Source: an uncultured Bacteroidia bacterium (GTDB lineage Bacteria > Bacteroidota > Bacteroidia > Bacteroidales > UBA932). From it: 6,452 nucleotides of DNA. Positions within the stretch are counted from its first letter, which is position 1. The number at the start of each line of letters is the position of its first letter. Shown piece after piece: positions 5,229-6,452 of this stretch. The position numbers were made by a program, and so were the translations under genes. The DNA is taken from NCBI GenBank assembly GCA_902797895.1, contig CADBUS010000120.1, positions 1 through 6,452 on the forward strand. The letters run 5' to 3'. The notes under the pieces were generated by a model that saw only the letters and a program-made list of their open reading frames with translations, did not search any database and was not told the origin of the DNA.

Positions 5229-6452
5229 ATGGCTAATCAAAATATGAAACCCAACAATAAAATGGCGCCGCGCAAGCCACAGCGTTTTGCTGCGCTTGCT
5301 CTCTATATTCCGCTGGTGCTGTTTTTGGTATATATGTTCTACTTCAACAGAACGGCAGACCCTCTTAAAACACAGTGGGACAATGTAAAGCGTGAGATGA
5401 TTCCGGCCGGCGATGTTGAGAAGATTGTTTTTATAACCAATGAGAACCGCGGCAGCGTTACAATCAAAAAGGATAGCCTCTCCAAGTACAAGAATCGCTT
5501 TGGAGGCAAAACTCCTTCCGCCTACGGCCCTCACTTTGAATTTATTGCTCCACCGCAAAAGGATATAGATGAGACTTTTGACAAGTTATGGGAGGAGTTG
5601 CCTGCGGATAAGAAATTTAAGGTTGAGTATGAGGAGAATGTCAACTACTGGGGCAATATTTTCAATCTGCTCTGGCCTATAATTTTTATACTCTTTACCA
5701 TATTCCTGTTCAGCCGATTGGCAAGAGGTATGAGCGGAGGAATGGGCGGTGGAGGAGGCGGCCCGGGAGGTATATTCTCTGTGGGCAAGAGCCAGGCCAA
5801 GGTCTTTGACAAGGATAGCAAAGTAAAGGTAACATTCAAGGATGTTGCAGGTTTGGAGGAGGCCAAGGTGGAGATTATGGAGATTGTGGATTTTCTCAAA
5901 AACCCAAGCAAATATACCAACCTTGGCGGAAAGATTCCTAAGGGCGCTTTGCTTATAGGGCCTCCTGGCACAGGTAAAACCCTGTTGGCCAAAGCGGTAG
6001 CAGGAGAGGCAAATGTGCCTTTCTTCTCTATGAGCGGCTCAGACTTTGTGGAGATGTTTGTGGGTGTGGGAGCATCGCGAGTAAGAGATTTGTTCAAGCA
6101 GGCAAAGGAGAAAGCTCCTTGCATTGTCTTTATAGATGAGATAGATGCAGTTGGCCGAGCAAGAGGCAAAAATGTTGGCTTTTCATCTAACGATGAGAGA
6201 GAAAATACTCTAAACCAACTGCTTACAGAAATGGACGGTTTCGGTACAAATAGTGGAGTCATAATACTTGCCGCCACCAACCGCGCCGATATTTTGGATA
6301 AGGCCCTTATGCGTGCCGGCCGTTTTGATCGCCAGATTACAATAGATTTGCCGGAGCTGAAAGATAGAGAGGAGATATTCAAGGTACATCTCAAAAAACT
6401 CAAATTAGATCCTGATTTAAAGACAGAATTTCTCTCCAAGCAGACCCCGGGC
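5229..6452 (+). CDS. ftsH: ATP-dependent zinc metalloprotease FtsH, N-terminal part (3' end outside window)
   Basis: The frame opens at ATG 5229 and stays open for 408 codons to the window edge. FtsH is a hexameric inner-membrane AAA+ protease that extracts and degrades membrane and regulatory proteins. The order is: basic N-terminus, TM1 (about 21-39), an extracytoplasmic domain of about 100 residues, TM2 (about 144-166), a glycine-rich linker (about 174-186), then the AAA+ module. Walker A is GPPGTGKT (244-251), Walker B is IVFIDE (299-304), the pore motif is MFVGVG, and the second region of homology carries GRFDR with arginine fingers R365 and R368. The HEXXH zinc-protease domain lies beyond the edge and cannot be checked. 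ATGs at 5244 and 5262 are alternative starts that would still precede TM1. Only 11 bp separate it from rsfS, with no terminator, so co-transcription is likely. Confidence 0.96.
   Translation, partial: MANQNMKPNNKMAPRKPQRFAALALYIPLVLFLVYMFYFNRTADPLKTQWDNVKREMIPAGDVEKIVFITNENRGSVTIKKDSLSKYKNRFGGKTPSAYGPHFEFIAPPQKDIDETFDKLWEELPADKKFKVEYEENVNYWGNIFNLLWPIIFILFTIFLFSRLARGMSGGMGGGGGGPGGIFSVGKSQAKVFDKDSKVKVTFKDVAGLEEAKVEIMEIVDFLKNPSKYTNLGGKIPKGALLIGPPGTGKTLLAKAVAGEANVPFFSMSGSDFVEMFVGVGASRVRDLFKQAKEKAPCIVFIDEIDAVGRARGKNVGFSSNDERENTLNQLLTEMDGFGTNSGVIILAATNRADILDKALMRAGRFDRQITIDLPELKDREEIFKVHLKKLKLDPDLKTEFLSKQTPG

Noticed and set aside
5645..6439. 264-codon open frame on the minus strand opposite ftsH
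   Set aside because: It lies wholly antisense to clear FtsH motifs (TM2, Walker A and B, arginine fingers); its Ser/Leu/Pro-rich translation has no recognisable domain and is a by-product of ftsH codon use.

Overview
This window looks like chromosomal DNA from a member of the Bacteroidetes, most likely order Bacteroidales. The reasons are a class III fructose-bisphosphatase, a Bacteroidetes-type LptD C-terminus, an HTH-less biotin ligase divergent from rsfS-ftsH, start codons without convincing Shine-Dalgarno sequences, and candidate promoter boxes of the Bacteroidetes TAnnTTTG type. I cannot name a genus from the sequence alone.

Layout. Positions 1-3807 hold a rightward run of three genes: the 3' end of an outer-membrane LPS-assembly (LptD-like) gene, then fbp (class III fructose-1,6-bisphosphatase), then rpe (ribulose-phosphate 3-epimerase). 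A 96-bp fbp-rpe gap contains three stop codons in tandem, a hairpin with tandem G.A mismatches and a possible broken small ORF. The run meets the leftward gene birA (biotin-protein ligase) tail to tail across a 33-bp gap. A perfect 15-bp inverted repeat there includes the last codons of rpe. birA is divergent from rsfS (ribosomal silencing factor) across 57 bp, where two TAnnTTTG-like boxes face each other 3 bp apart. rsfS is followed after 11 bp by ftsH (membrane AAA+ zinc protease), which runs off the right edge before its protease domain.

How the genes work together. fbp and rpe both supply sugar phosphates, through gluconeogenesis and the pentose-phosphate pathway, and probably share a transcript. 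birA activates biotin-dependent carboxylases. rsfS and ftsH form a housekeeping pair for ribosome control and membrane-protein quality control.

All genes are recognisable housekeeping genes. I found no mobile element, CRISPR array, RNA gene or defence system, and no convincing new multi-gene system. The most unusual features are a 65-residue Lys/Ala/Thr-rich, histone-H1-like N-terminal extension on RsfS and the face-to-face promoter boxes between birA and rsfS. No stretch longer than 100 bases lacks a gene.
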